This document shows positions 6,215 through 12,520 of a DNA stretch of 12,520 bases, one piece after another. The stretch lies in contig JASIJN010000333.1 of the NCBI GenBank assembly GCA_030050125.1, positions 1 to 12,520 of the forward strand, read 5' to 3'. This DNA is from Streptosporangiaceae bacterium (GTDB lineage: Bacteria; Actinomycetota; Actinomycetes; Streptosporangiales; Streptosporangiaceae). The notes below the pieces were generated by a model that was given only the letters and a program-made list of their open reading frames with translations, had not been told where the DNA came from and did no database searches. Position numbers and translations under genes: made by a program. Position 1 is the stretch's first letter; every line of letters begins with the position of its first letter.

Positions 6215-7066
6215 ATGGCGGCTACTCCCATGTACCAGCCGGACGATCACGACGGGGCGGCGAACCGGGCCGACGCGCTCGACTCCATCCGCGAGTTCAA
6301 CGCGTCGAACCCGGCGCACGAGGATCTGTGGACCCGGGTGCACCAGACCGGCGACGCGGTGTGCCGCGCCGTCGACGAGCGGGACGCCGCCCAGAGCGAC
6401 GCCCGGAAGGCCCGTGATTACCATCAGACCATCCAGGCCGAACATCCGCAGCGGCGCGCCCCGCTGCCCAGGCAGGCGCTCATCGCCGCTGTGTTCGTCG
6501 GGCTGGACGCGGTGGCCTGCGAGTTCGCCGCCCAGGCGCTCGGCAACGATCAGGACCAGACGCTGCTGTGGACGGCGCTGTTCCTGGCGGTACTGGCCGC
6601 CGGGGAGGTGGCTCTCGGCCATTACAGCGAGCGCGGTGGCCGCGCCTGGCGGCTGCTGGTTGCTGGCCTGGCGGCCTTCGTGGCCGGGCTGGGGGTCCTG
6701 CGCTTCAGCTACCTTGCGACCGTGGGCACGGCCGGGGCGCTCACCGCCTTGGTGGGCGCGGTGCTGTTCACCGCGGCCACGGCAGCCTTCGTCGTGATCG
6801 GCTACCGCGCGCTGCGGTCCGCAGAGAAGATCAAGGCATGGCAGGCACGGCGCCGAGCCCGGCAAGCTGAGCGCGAGGTCGCGGCGGCCAGCCACCGGGT
6901 GGCAAGCCTCCTGCACGAGCACAACCGCCTCATCGACGCCTACATCAGCCGGATCCGCGTCTTGTTGCTCGGGAGATTCTCATCCGCCCGGCTGCCGCAG
7001 GCAGAGGCGTTCCTGCGAGCGCACCTGGCCGGGCGTGATCCCTCCGACTGGGCCCAGACGTCATGA
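6215..7066 (+). CDS. Four-helix membrane protein with coiled-coil C-terminus, unknown function
   Basis: This is a 283-residue protein that I do not recognise. A charged N-terminal region (1-86, with a helical EDLWTRVHQTGDAVCRAVDERDAAQSDARK-like stretch) precedes four hydrophobic segments at about 88-108, 117-137, 145-167 and 174-198. Acidic residues fall inside the first two (D98, E103, E131), and R163 is in the third. The C-terminal 85 residues are highly basic then amphipathic (AWQARRRARQAEREVAAASHR onward), consistent with a cytoplasmic coiled coil. Both ends are predicted cytoplasmic. The start at 6215 is set by the strong ribosome site. Its TGA overlaps the ATG of the lipoprotein gene (7063-7066), so the two are made together and may form a complex spanning membrane and wall. 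Low similarity to named families is expected, not tested. Confidence 0.75.
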   Translation: MAATPMYQPDDHDGAANRADALDSIREFNASNPAHEDLWTRVHQTGDAVCRAVDERDAAQSDARKARDYHQTIQAEHPQRRAPLPRQALIAAVFVGLDAVACEFAAQALGNDQDQTLLWTALFLAVLAAGEVALGHYSERGGRAWRLLVAGLAAFVAGLGVLRFSYLATVGTAGALTALVGAVLFTAATAAFVVIGYRALRSAEKIKAWQARRRARQAEREVAAASHRVASLLHEHNRLIDAYISRIRVLLLGRFSSARLPQAEAFLRAHLAGRDPSDWAQTS

Positions 7067-8244
7067 AACGCCCGAGCGGCGCCCTGTGGACGCGCGCGCC
7101 GTTGACGCTGGCCTGCCTGCTGCTGGGCGTATCGGGCTGCACGCTCAGCACCAGGGCGCGATCCGCGGATTTCACGGTCACCGAGTCATTCGTGCCCTCG
7201 GCGATGGTGGCCGTCGTGCCCGGGCCGACCGCCGGGCCTCTCCTGGCCCGCGTGGTCACGGCGACGGCCCGGCCCGATGAGTCCGTCAGCGTCGTCGCCG
7301 CTGGCACGACGACGGTCCTGGCCGCCGGCACCGAGCCGGTCCCAGCCAAGATCATCATTCCGGGCCGGCCGGTCGCGCCCGCACCCGGGGCGACGTCCTT
7401 CCAGCTCGCCACGTACCGCCGGAGCCTGGCCGGCTGGCACGCGAACCTCGCGAGCGCGAGGCGGGCTGTGGCGGCGCGAACTCAGGCCGCCCTCACCGCC
7501 TGGGTCCGTCGCCTGAGCATCGCGGGGAGGCCGGGCACCCTGGCCCGCGCCGCTGGCTCCGGGGGCGTCGCTCGGCCGGCCGGGTCGTCGGGGGCACTGG
7601 CCGCCCAGTGCGCCGCGGCTGCCAGCGCGTTCGCCGGCCTCGACGAGGTGGCGGGCGCCGACTTCGGGAACCGGCGCGTCGTTCTGTTGTACGCCTCCAG
7701 CCTGGGCGGCACACTGCCGGCAGGCGAGCTCACCGGGGACGACGTCATCGTGGACACCTCCTTCCTTCCCTCAGCCGCCGCCGTCGCCGAGACGCAGGTC
7801 AACCTGCTGGCCGCCGGGGCCGCGCAGGCGACCGTCCTGGGCCCGGAAGCCACCCCGGCTCAGATCGCGCGGCTCGTTTCGGCCGTCCTGAGCGAGGCGG
7901 AGGTGGTCACCGTCGACGTCTCCCGCGCGATCTTGTTCGACGACAACAGCGCAACGCTGATGCCGGCCGACGCGCGGCTGCTCACATCCCTCGTCCCGCT
8001 GCTGCGGCAGCCCGGAGCGTTCGCCTGGATCAACGGCTATGCCTCCACCCCGGGCAGCAACCGGACAAACTATTTCATCTCCTACGCCAGAGCTGCCGGA
8101 GCGGCGTCGTTCTTGGAGGCCCACGGGGTTGCCGCGTCCTCGCTGGCCGTCATCGGCCACAGCGCCAGTGACCCGGTCGCGGCGGGCCCCTCAGGGAAGA
8201 ACCGGCGCGTGGTCGTGGTGATCGAAGTGCCCGGGCGCGCGTGA
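7063..8244 (+). CDS. OmpA-like domain lipoprotein
   Basis: This is a 393-residue secreted protein. The N-terminus has arginine, a hydrophobic core (PLTLACLLLG) and lipobox V-S-G-C26, so it should be lipidated and anchored outside the membrane. Residues about 36-290 are an unrecognised region with alternating strand and helix patterns (RRVVLLYASSLGGTLPAGELTGDDVIVDTSF). Residues about 285-389 fit the OmpA C-terminal peptidoglycan-binding fold: ILFDDNSATLMPADARLL, INGYASTPGSNRTN, ISYARAAGAASFLEAHGV and NRRVVVVIEV. R343 in the S-x2-RA motif is kept, but the usual Asp of the GHTDxxG motif is replaced (GYASTPG), so binding to wall peptides may be weak or altered. It is coupled by ATGA to the four-helix membrane protein. 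OmpA-type domains in Gram-positive bacteria are known but less common. Confidence 0.8.
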   Translation: MKRPSGALWTRAPLTLACLLLGVSGCTLSTRARSADFTVTESFVPSAMVAVVPGPTAGPLLARVVTATARPDESVSVVAAGTTTVLAAGTEPVPAKIIIPGRPVAPAPGATSFQLATYRRSLAGWHANLASARRAVAARTQAALTAWVRRLSIAGRPGTLARAAGSGGVARPAGSSGALAAQCAAAASAFAGLDEVAGADFGNRRVVLLYASSLGGTLPAGELTGDDVIVDTSFLPSAAAVAETQVNLLAAGAAQATVLGPEATPAQIARLVSAVLSEAEVVTVDVSRAILFDDNSATLMPADARLLTSLVPLLRQPGAFAWINGYASTPGSNRTNYFISYARAAGAASFLEAHGVAASSLAVIGHSASDPVAAGPSGKNRRVVVVIEVPGRA

Positions 8245-8313
8245 CCGCCACGGACCGCGCGGCCGGCGACTGTAGCCGTCGGGGTTCTCGCAGCCGATGC
8301 GCCGACCCAGCGT

Positions 8314-8724
8314 TCAGCCGCTCTCGTCGCCCTCGAACCCGATGAGCCAGTGCAGGCCGTAACGGTCGATGACTTGCCCATCGGATGCGCCCCACGGCCG
8401 CGCCTGCAAATCGTCTACGACCCGGCCGCCTTCGCTGAGACGGGAAAACCAGTTCCGCAGGGTCGCGGGATCGGCGGTGCCGAGCAGGGCCAGCACGATG
8501 CCCTCGGACCGCAGCGGCCGCTCGTCCCCGGAAACGTCGGCACCGAACAGGGCGACGGGTCCGCCGGACAGGTAGCCGTGGGCAACGGCATCGGCCGGGC
8601 CGTCAGGCCGGTTGAACTCGGCGAAGCTGTGCAACCGAACGGCACAACCAAAGACTTCGCCGTAGAACGTCAAGGCCTCCCGGGCAGTGCCGGGAAAATG
8701 CACATATGGCATCGGGCCGGTCAT
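8314..8724 (-). CDS. VOC-superfamily protein, PhnB/glyoxalase-like
   Basis: This is a 136-residue protein with the paired beta-alpha-beta-beta-beta layout of the vicinal oxygen chelate fold. The opening MPYVHFPGTAREALTFYGEVFGC and closing PWGASDGQVIDRYGLHWLIGFE are typical of PhnB-like members. H9 is at the position of the first metal ligand; a glutamate near the end (GFE) could be another. Members include glyoxalases, dioxygenases and antibiotic-binding resistance proteins; the substrate here cannot be told. The ATG at 8724 has no clear ribosome site, but TAACAT lies 7 nt upstream, suggesting a leaderless transcript of its own. It follows the TetR gene on the same strand after 59 bp and is convergent with the lipoprotein gene. 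Confidence 0.85.
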   Translation of the reverse strand: MTGPMPYVHFPGTAREALTFYGEVFGCAVRLHSFAEFNRPDGPADAVAHGYLSGGPVALFGADVSGDERPLRSEGIVLALLGTADPATLRNWFSRLSEGGRVVDDLQARPWGASDGQVIDRYGLHWLIGFEGDESG

Positions 8725-8731
8725 GGATCAG

Positions 8732-8737
8732 ATGTTA
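8732..8737 (-). promoter_or_regulatory. Candidate -10 for a leaderless VOC transcript
   Basis: On the minus strand 8737-8732 reads TAACAT; the next 7 bases lead directly to ATG 8724, the distance expected between a -10 and the transcript start. GGCACA at 8760-8755 is a poor -35 with a 17-bp spacer. If real, the VOC gene can be expressed separately from the upstream TetR gene. Confidence 0.4.
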
Positions 8738-8783
8738 TGCCTCGTCGGCCAGCATGTGCCGTCATCGGCATGGCCGGGCACAT

Positions 8784-9380
8784 TCAGCGAGCCCCGATGC
8801 CGTCATAGGCGAAGTCGACGATCCGCCGGCTCGTTTCCTCGGGGTCCAGGTCATCGATGGCCCCCGATCCCATCCGCGCCAAGACCGGCCCGACGAGCAT
8901 TTCGTTGACGAAGGCCACGTCGACGCCGGGCCGGATCTCGCCCGAGGCGATGCCTTGCCGGATGAGGCGGAACATGACCTCCCGGCGGGGGGCGACGATC
9001 TCCTCGAAGTAGCGGCGGCGCAGTTCCGGGAAGGCACCCGCCTCCGCGAGCAGGGCCCGGAGCATGCTGCTGGCCCGCTTGTCGAGGGTCCGCTCGATCA
9101 GGATCGCGAGGTGGGCGATCAGGTTGTCCCGGGCCGTCGGGCCGTCGAAGGCCGGGAGCGGCTTGTTGATCGCGTCGAGGACGTCCAGATACAGCTCGTC
9201 CTTGGTCCTCCAGCGCCGGTACAGCGAGTTGCGGGACACGCCGGCGTGCTCGGCGATGGTTACCAGGGACAGCCCTGACAAGGTGGCCCCGGCGCCGACC
9301 AGGTCGAGGACGGCGTCGACCGCGGCGGCCTGGGTGCGGGGGTCTCTCTTGCGTCCTCCCGGGCGGGTGATCGTCTCCAT
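8784..9380 (-). CDS. TetR/AcrR-family repressor, probable regulator of the divergent MFS exporter
   Basis: This is a 198-residue protein. The DNA-binding domain spans about residues 14-63, with the helix-turn-helix LVTIAEHAGVSRNSLYRRWRTKDEL. The remainder is a helical effector and dimer domain (IERTLDKRASSMLRALLAEAGAFPELRRRYFEEIVAPRREVMFRLIRQGIASGEIRPGVD) of the kind found in actinobacterial drug-sensing TetRs. Start choice: an ATG at 9392 adds four residues but overlaps an AT-rich -10-like stretch (TTATAT, 9396-9391 on the minus strand), so ATG 9380 is preferred; its GAGAG is only 2 nt away. It diverges from a DHA2 exporter, with two operators between. It likely represses both genes until a ligand binds. 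The VOC gene follows downstream. Confidence 0.9.
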   Translation of the reverse strand: METITRPGGRKRDPRTQAAAVDAVLDLVGAGATLSGLSLVTIAEHAGVSRNSLYRRWRTKDELYLDVLDAINKPLPAFDGPTARDNLIAHLAILIERTLDKRASSMLRALLAEAGAFPELRRRYFEEIVAPRREVMFRLIRQGIASGEIRPGVDVAFVNEMLVGPVLARMGSGAIDDLDPEETSRRIVDFAYDGIGAR

Positions 9381-9398
9381 GGCTCTCAGCATATAACG

Positions 9399-9412
9399 GA
9401 ACAGGACTGTTG
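9399..9412. promoter_or_regulatory. TetR-type operator A of the divergent TetR/MFS region
   Basis: GAACAGGACTGTTG has arms AACAG and CTGTT around a 2-bp spacer. The larger block ACGGAACAG is repeated at operator B. It covers the region next to the regulator's -10 and reaches the -35 of the exporter promoter, so occupancy should block both directions. Confidence 0.75.
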
Positions 9413-9438
9413 CGTTTCTGAATCCTTCTGCCTATGAT
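9410..9438 (+). promoter_or_regulatory. Promoter of the MFS exporter gene
   Basis: TTGCGT (9410-9415), a 17-bp spacer and TATGAT (9433-9438) make a good housekeeping-type promoter. The transcript would begin near 9445, inside operator B, while the -35 overlaps the end of operator A. This placement explains how a repressor could silence the gene. Confidence 0.7.
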
Positions 9439-9441
9439 ACG

Positions 9442-9455
9442 GAACAGACCTGTTC
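9442..9455. promoter_or_regulatory. TetR-type operator B of the divergent TetR/MFS region
   Basis: GAACAGACCTGTTC has perfect 6-bp arms GAACAG/CTGTTC around AC, followed by an extra half-site TGTTC. It shares ACGGAACAG with operator A and its centre lies 43 bp from that of operator A. It overlaps the predicted transcript start of the exporter. Confidence 0.82.
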
Positions 9456-9495
9456 TGTTCGCGCCGATCCATTCGATCAGCACACGGAGATCCTC

Positions 9496-10995
9496 ATGAC
9501 CTCGCTGCCAACCAGCAAGCGGACGTCCCCGTACTGGGGCGTGCTCACCATCTGTGCCATCGCGCAGTTCATGGTGGTCCTCGACGTATCGATCGTGAAC
9601 GTGGCGCTCCCCCAGATGCGCCACGACCTCGGGCTCACCATCACCGCTCAGCAGTGGGTGGTGAACGCCTACACCCTGACCTTCGCCGGCTTTCTCATGC
9701 TGGGCGGCCGGGGCGCCGACCTGTTCGGCCGCCGGCGGGTCTTCCTGGCCGGCCTGTCGCTGTTCACCGCGGCCAGCCTCATCGGGGGCCTGGCCCAGAC
9801 CGGCGCCTGGCTGATCGCGGCGCGGGCCGCCCAGGGACTGGGCGGTGCGGTGCTCGCGCCAACCTCGCTCAGCCTTCTGACCTCCACCTTCACCGATATG
9901 ACGCAGCGGCGCCGGGCCATGGGCGTCTGGTCGGCGACGGCCGCCAGCGGCGCCGCCGCCGGAGTGCTGGCGGGCGGCGTCCTGACCGACCTGCTCGACT
10001 GGCGATGGGTGCTGTTCGTCAACGTGCCTGTCGGCCTGATCCTGCTGGTCACCGCCCCGCGGGTGCTGCCAGAGTCCCAGGCTCCGGGCTCCCGCACGCG
10101 ACTCGACGTGGAGGGGGCGGTCGTCATCACGGCCGGCCTGGCCCTGTTCGTCTACGGCATCGTGAGCACCGACACCCACTCGTGGGGCTCGCCCCAGACC
10201 GTCGCGGCGCTGGCGGCGGGGGTGACGCTTCTGCTCGTCGCTCTCCTTGTCGAGGCGCGGGTGGCTCGCAGCCCGCTGGTGCCGCTCGGCATCTTCCGGC
10301 GCCGCTCCCTGTGCGCGGCGAACGGAATCGCCATGGCCGTGGGCGCGGCGCTGTTCGGCATGTACTTCTTTATCTCCCTCTACCTGCAGCAGGTCGCCGG
10401 ATACAGTCCGCTGCGGACAGGCCTGGCCATCTTGCCGGCCGGGCTGATGACGCTCGCGGGTTCGCTGGCGGCCCCGCGACTGGTCGCCAGGATCGGCGCG
10501 AGGCGGCAACTGGTGATCGGCCCCTTGCTGTCCGCGGCCGGCCTGCTGTGGATGTCGTTCCTGTCGTTCGGTGACGGCTACCGGGCGCACATGTTCGTCC
10601 CGCTCGCGCTGTTCGGCCTCGGCATCGGCACGACCTTCGTGCCGATGACCCTCACCGCGACGGCCGGGGTCCCGGCCGCCCAGGCAGGCCTCGCCTCCGG
10701 CCTGGTCAACACCGCCCGGCAGATCGGAGGCGCCGTGGGCCTGGCCGTCCTCGCGACGCTGGCCGCCGCCGCCACCCGCGAGAGCCGTTCCCCCGCGCAC
10801 CCGGCCCGGATGGCTGTCACCGCCGGGTACGACCGCGCTTTCCTCGTCGCCGGGCTGCTGCTGCTCGTCGGTGCCGGGCTCGCCCTGCTGATCCGCTCGC
10901 AGGCACCGGCCCGCGCGCCACGCACCGTCGGCGACGGCCCCGCAGACCCGTCTATCCCGCCGGCCGCCGCGCCGCCTATCGGCTCCGCCGCCTGA
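9496..10995 (+). CDS. DHA2-family MFS multidrug exporter (EmrB/QacA type, 14 helices)
   Basis: This is a 499-residue proton-driven efflux protein of the inner membrane. Helix 1 carries FMVVLDVSIVNVALPQM (the D1-type motif with D30 characteristic of 14-helix exporters). Motif A is GGRGADLFGRRRVF (71-84), and the antiporter motif C region is SGAAAGVLAGGVLTDLLDWRWVLFVNVPVG. Further hydrophobic helices run to about residue 465, followed by a Pro/Ala-rich tail. The length is usual for the family. The ATG at 9496 follows GGAGA by 5 nt. It is divergent from the TetR gene with paired operators, so expression should be induced by a compound that is also a substrate. It ends 5 bp from the convergent DinB gene. 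Substrate range is unknown; a drug or self-made metabolite is likely. Confidence 0.94.
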   Translation: MTSLPTSKRTSPYWGVLTICAIAQFMVVLDVSIVNVALPQMRHDLGLTITAQQWVVNAYTLTFAGFLMLGGRGADLFGRRRVFLAGLSLFTAASLIGGLAQTGAWLIAARAAQGLGGAVLAPTSLSLLTSTFTDMTQRRRAMGVWSATAASGAAAGVLAGGVLTDLLDWRWVLFVNVPVGLILLVTAPRVLPESQAPGSRTRLDVEGAVVITAGLALFVYGIVSTDTHSWGSPQTVAALAAGVTLLLVALLVEARVARSPLVPLGIFRRRSLCAANGIAMAVGAALFGMYFFISLYLQQVAGYSPLRTGLAILPAGLMTLAGSLAAPRLVARIGARRQLVIGPLLSAAGLLWMSFLSFGDGYRAHMFVPLALFGLGIGTTFVPMTLTATAGVPAAQAGLASGLVNTARQIGGAVGLAVLATLAAAATRESRSPAHPARMAVTAGYDRAFLVAGLLLLVGAGLALLIRSQAPARAPRTVGDGPADPSIPPAAAPPIGSAA

Positions 10996-11000
10996 GACCT

Positions 11001-11546
11001 TCAAAGTCCGCGCACACCGTCAGCGAGTTCCCGGAGGATGTCGATGTGGCCGTTGTGCCGGGCAGTCTCCTCGATCAGGTGGAACAGGACCCAGCGCAGC
11101 GTTACCGGCTGCTCCGCCCCCGAGCCCAGGTCGCCCCTGCACGGGGTGTCCAGGTCGAGGGAAGCTACCAGCTCACGGTGCCGTGCGCAGGCAGCCCGGT
11201 ACTCCGCCAGCAGCTGAGCGAGCGGCACCTCGACTGCGATCAGGAACTCGCGATCGGGATCGTCGGCGGTCCACGGCGGGTCGATCGCGCCGCCGAGCAG
11301 CTTCTTCTCGATCCACGAGGCCTCGACCCAGCGCAGGTGGCTGATCAGCCCGGAGATTGTCATGAGCGGCGAGCCAGGCAATGGCGCCCGGCGGGCATCG
11401 GCATCCGACAGGCCCGCGCACTTGGCATGCACGGTATCGCGGGCGTAGTCGAGGAACGTGGTCAGGATCGTGCGCTCGTCCCAGCTAGCCGGGATGTCGT
11501 CTGTCCGGCCAGGCGAGATCGACTGTGAAGCTGATGGTGAGGTCAT
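11001..11546 (-). CDS. DinB/DUF664-family putative metal-dependent enzyme
   Basis: This is a 181-residue four-helix-bundle protein. Conserved elements are LISHLRWVEASWIEKKLLG with H70, and HLIEETARHNGHIDILRE with H156, H164 and H167 near the C-terminus; the helix-2 and helix-4 histidines are the expected metal ligands of the DinB/YfiT superfamily. Several actinobacterial members use mycothiol as thiol co-substrate in detoxification, but this protein's reaction cannot be named. The ATG at 11546 has AGGGGA 5 nt upstream. It is convergent with the MFS exporter and divergent from another superfamily member at 11818. The first 20 residues are polar and may be disordered. Confidence 0.87.
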   Translation of the reverse strand: MTSPSASQSISPGRTDDIPASWDERTILTTFLDYARDTVHAKCAGLSDADARRAPLPGSPLMTISGLISHLRWVEASWIEKKLLGGAIDPPWTADDPDREFLIAVEVPLAQLLAEYRAACARHRELVASLDLDTPCRGDLGSGAEQPVTLRWVLFHLIEETARHNGHIDILRELADGVRGL

Positions 11547-11817
11547 GTCATTCCCCTGCTGAGCAGAGGCGCGACCGTGGACCGCTATCGGCCGGTCTCC
11601 GGAGGCGCCTGATGATGAGCGGACATCGCGCCTCCTTCCTGGGCCGGTTGCGCCGCGCCGTGCGGCCGCGCGCCGAGCTTAACCCGCCCGGCCGGGCCGG
11701 GCAACGCAGTTCCCCGCAGCCTCAGCCTCCCGCCGGTCCAGGCGTCCGGACTTGGTCCGGCTCCCCGCCGGCTCAGCGCCGACGCCATCGTGGTGGGACA
11801 TGGGGAAGTATGTAGCT
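11547..11817. other. Intergenic region between the two DinB-superfamily genes, with a possible small ORF
   Basis: These 271 bp separate divergent starts and must hold both promoters, yet I see no clear -10/-35 pair or operator. A 67-codon frame runs from ATG 11612 to TAG 11813-11815, with GGAGG 6 nt before its start, and ends 2 nt before the next gene. It would encode a very basic, Pro/Arg-rich peptide. Third-position G/C is high in its first half and falls to ordinary levels in the second half, which argues against it being a full-length coding region. Confidence 0.35.
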
Positions 11818-12456
11818 ATGAGCGACCCCGACGAGACGCGCCCCCTGGTGGCCGCCGCTGGCGGCATCGTGAGCCTTGACGCCCGCGCGGTGCGGGCAAG
11901 CGTGGCGGTAGCGTCCAGGGCCGGGGACGGCGACATGGCGCGGGCCACGCCGTGCGGCGACTGGACACTGGCCCAGCTTCTCGCGCACATGGCCCTGCAG
12001 CACGACGGCTTCGCCGCCGCGGCGGCGGGGAACGGCGCAGACCCGTCGGTATGGCGCTCCCGGCCGCCGTCGGCCGACCCGGTCGCGGATTACGCCGCCG
12101 CCGCCGACCGGGTGCTGCGGGCGTTCGGGGCCGACGGCGTGCTCGCCCGGAGGTTCAGCCTGCCCGAGATCGCCACTGGCGCGACGTTCCCGGCCCGGAT
12201 GGCCATCGGCTTCCACTTCATCGACTATGTGGTGCACGGCTGGGATGTCGCGCGCGCACTGGGCCTGGACTACGAACTCGAGCCCGACCTGCTGGACGCG
12301 GCCCTGGTGATCGCCGAGGCGGTCCCCGACGGTGAGACCCGGCTGCGAGCCGGAGCCGCGTTCGCCCCGCGGGTCGCCGCGCCGGAGGGCGCTACCCCGC
12401 TGGGCCAGATCGTGGCCCTGCTCGGGCGGCGCCCCGGCTGGCGACCGCCATCGTGA
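11818..12456 (+). CDS. TIGR03086-type / maleylpyruvate-isomerase-like (DinB superfamily) protein
   Basis: This is a 212-residue protein. The family pattern is clear: ATPCGDWTLAQLLAHMALQHDGF (T44-F65, with H57), then GFHFIDYVVHGWDVARALG (H133, H140, D143) and the terminal LLGRRPGW. These mark the TIGR03086 group related to mycothiol-dependent maleylpyruvate isomerase, with His ligands for a divalent metal. The actual reaction is unknown. ATG 11818 is chosen because MSDP-type openings are usual and GGGGA lies 11 nt upstream; an ATG at 11800 would add six residues, and a TTG at 11752 is unlikely. It is divergent from the DinB/DUF664 gene and faces a possible gene end at the right edge. Confidence 0.88.
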   Translation: MSDPDETRPLVAAAGGIVSLDARAVRASVAVASRAGDGDMARATPCGDWTLAQLLAHMALQHDGFAAAAAGNGADPSVWRSRPPSADPVADYAAAADRVLRAFGADGVLARRFSLPEIATGATFPARMAIGFHFIDYVVHGWDVARALGLDYELEPDLLDAALVIAEAVPDGETRLRAGAAFAPRVAAPEGATPLGQIVALLGRRPGWRPPS

Positions 12457-12462
12457 GAGCTG

Positions 12463-12478
12463 CCGCGGCCGTCCGCGG
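12463..12478. terminator. Short GC hairpin after the TIGR03086 gene
   Basis: CCGCGG, the loop CCGT, then CCGCGG form a 6-bp all-GC stem within 10 bp of the stop codon, between two apparently convergent reading frames. There is no T-tract. It is plausible as a bidirectional terminator, but such repeats are frequent by chance in this composition. Confidence 0.35.
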
Positions 12479-12486
12479 GCGCGCGG

Positions 12487-12520
12487 TCAGAGCGCCGCGG
12501 TCCCTCCCTCGAGGAAACGC
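12487..12520 (-). CDS. Possible C-terminal end of an unidentified gene (runs off the window)
   Basis: A minus-strand frame entering from the right edge reads RFLEGGTAAL and ends at TGA (12489-12487). The codons end mostly in G or C, and placement 30 bp after a convergent gene is normal for this genome. Eleven codons cannot identify a family, and the frame could be fortuitous. Confidence 0.3.
   Translation of the reverse strand, partial: RFLEGGTAAL

Noticed and set aside
6215..8244. The membrane protein plus OmpA-domain pair as a Zorya (ZorAB) defence system or flagellar-type stator.
   Set aside because: The four helices lack the large MotA-like cytoplasmic loop between helices 2 and 3, the OmpA protein has a lipobox rather than a stator helix with Asp, and no ZorC/D/E-like helicase or nuclease genes are nearby.
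8851..11004. A 717-codon open frame on the minus strand.
   Set aside because: It runs antisense to the MFS exporter and in another frame of the TetR gene, both of which have clear family motifs. Its product is low-complexity Arg/Gly/Gln-rich sequence typical of a shadow frame in high-GC DNA.
1..12520. Search for mobile elements, CRISPR arrays, tRNA or other RNA genes.
   Set aside because: I found no transposase, integrase, terminal inverted repeats, regularly spaced repeats or cloverleaf-like sequences by eye; covariance-model searches could not be run.

Overview
The window is high-GC, densely packed bacterial DNA with strong G/C bias at third codon positions, GTG and TTG starts, apparent leaderless transcripts, ATGA stop/start overlaps and two DinB/YfiT-superfamily proteins of the kind associated with mycothiol. 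Together these point to an actinomycete (Actinomycetota). I cannot name a genus. There are no rRNA or tRNA genes, CRISPR arrays, transposases or integrases that I can recognise.

Layout. (1) Positions 1-1772: a DrrA-type ABC exporter ATPase and the first codons of its permease (minus strand) are transcribed divergently from a TetR regulator (plus strand). Two almost identical inverted operators lie between them, and the regulator appears to be read from a leaderless GTG. (2) 1899-2957: an EamA/NIPA-like DMT-family membrane protein with a long polar tail. (3) 2965-5971, minus strand: a tight three-gene operon encoding an XRE-type HTH protein with an uncharacterised C-terminal domain, a GT-A-like glycosyltransferase and a hexapeptide-repeat acyltransferase. 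(4) 6215-8244, plus strand, divergent from that operon: a four-helix membrane protein with a coiled-coil tail, translationally coupled to an OmpA-like lipoprotein. An AT-rich intergenic region with a 21-bp palindrome separates regions 3 and 4. (5) 8314-10995: a VOC/PhnB-like protein and a second TetR regulator (minus) sit opposite a 14-helix DHA2-type MFS drug exporter (plus), again with two matching operators. (6) 11001-12456: a DinB/DUF664 protein (minus) diverges from a TIGR03086/maleylpyruvate-isomerase-like protein (plus). The end of an unidentified gene may lie at the right edge.

How the genes work together. Regions 1 and 5 are classic TetR-controlled efflux modules, in which a drug or metabolite would release the repressor and switch on export. 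In both, the two operators are centred exactly 43 bp apart. Regions 3 and 4 are the least explained part. One side carries a sensor-like DNA-binding protein with two enzymes typical of glycan building or decoration. The other side carries a membrane/cell-wall protein pair. A shared palindrome suggests that both arms could be regulated together as one envelope-related system, but this is inference. The DinB-superfamily pair in region 6 suggests thiol-dependent detoxification with unknown substrates.
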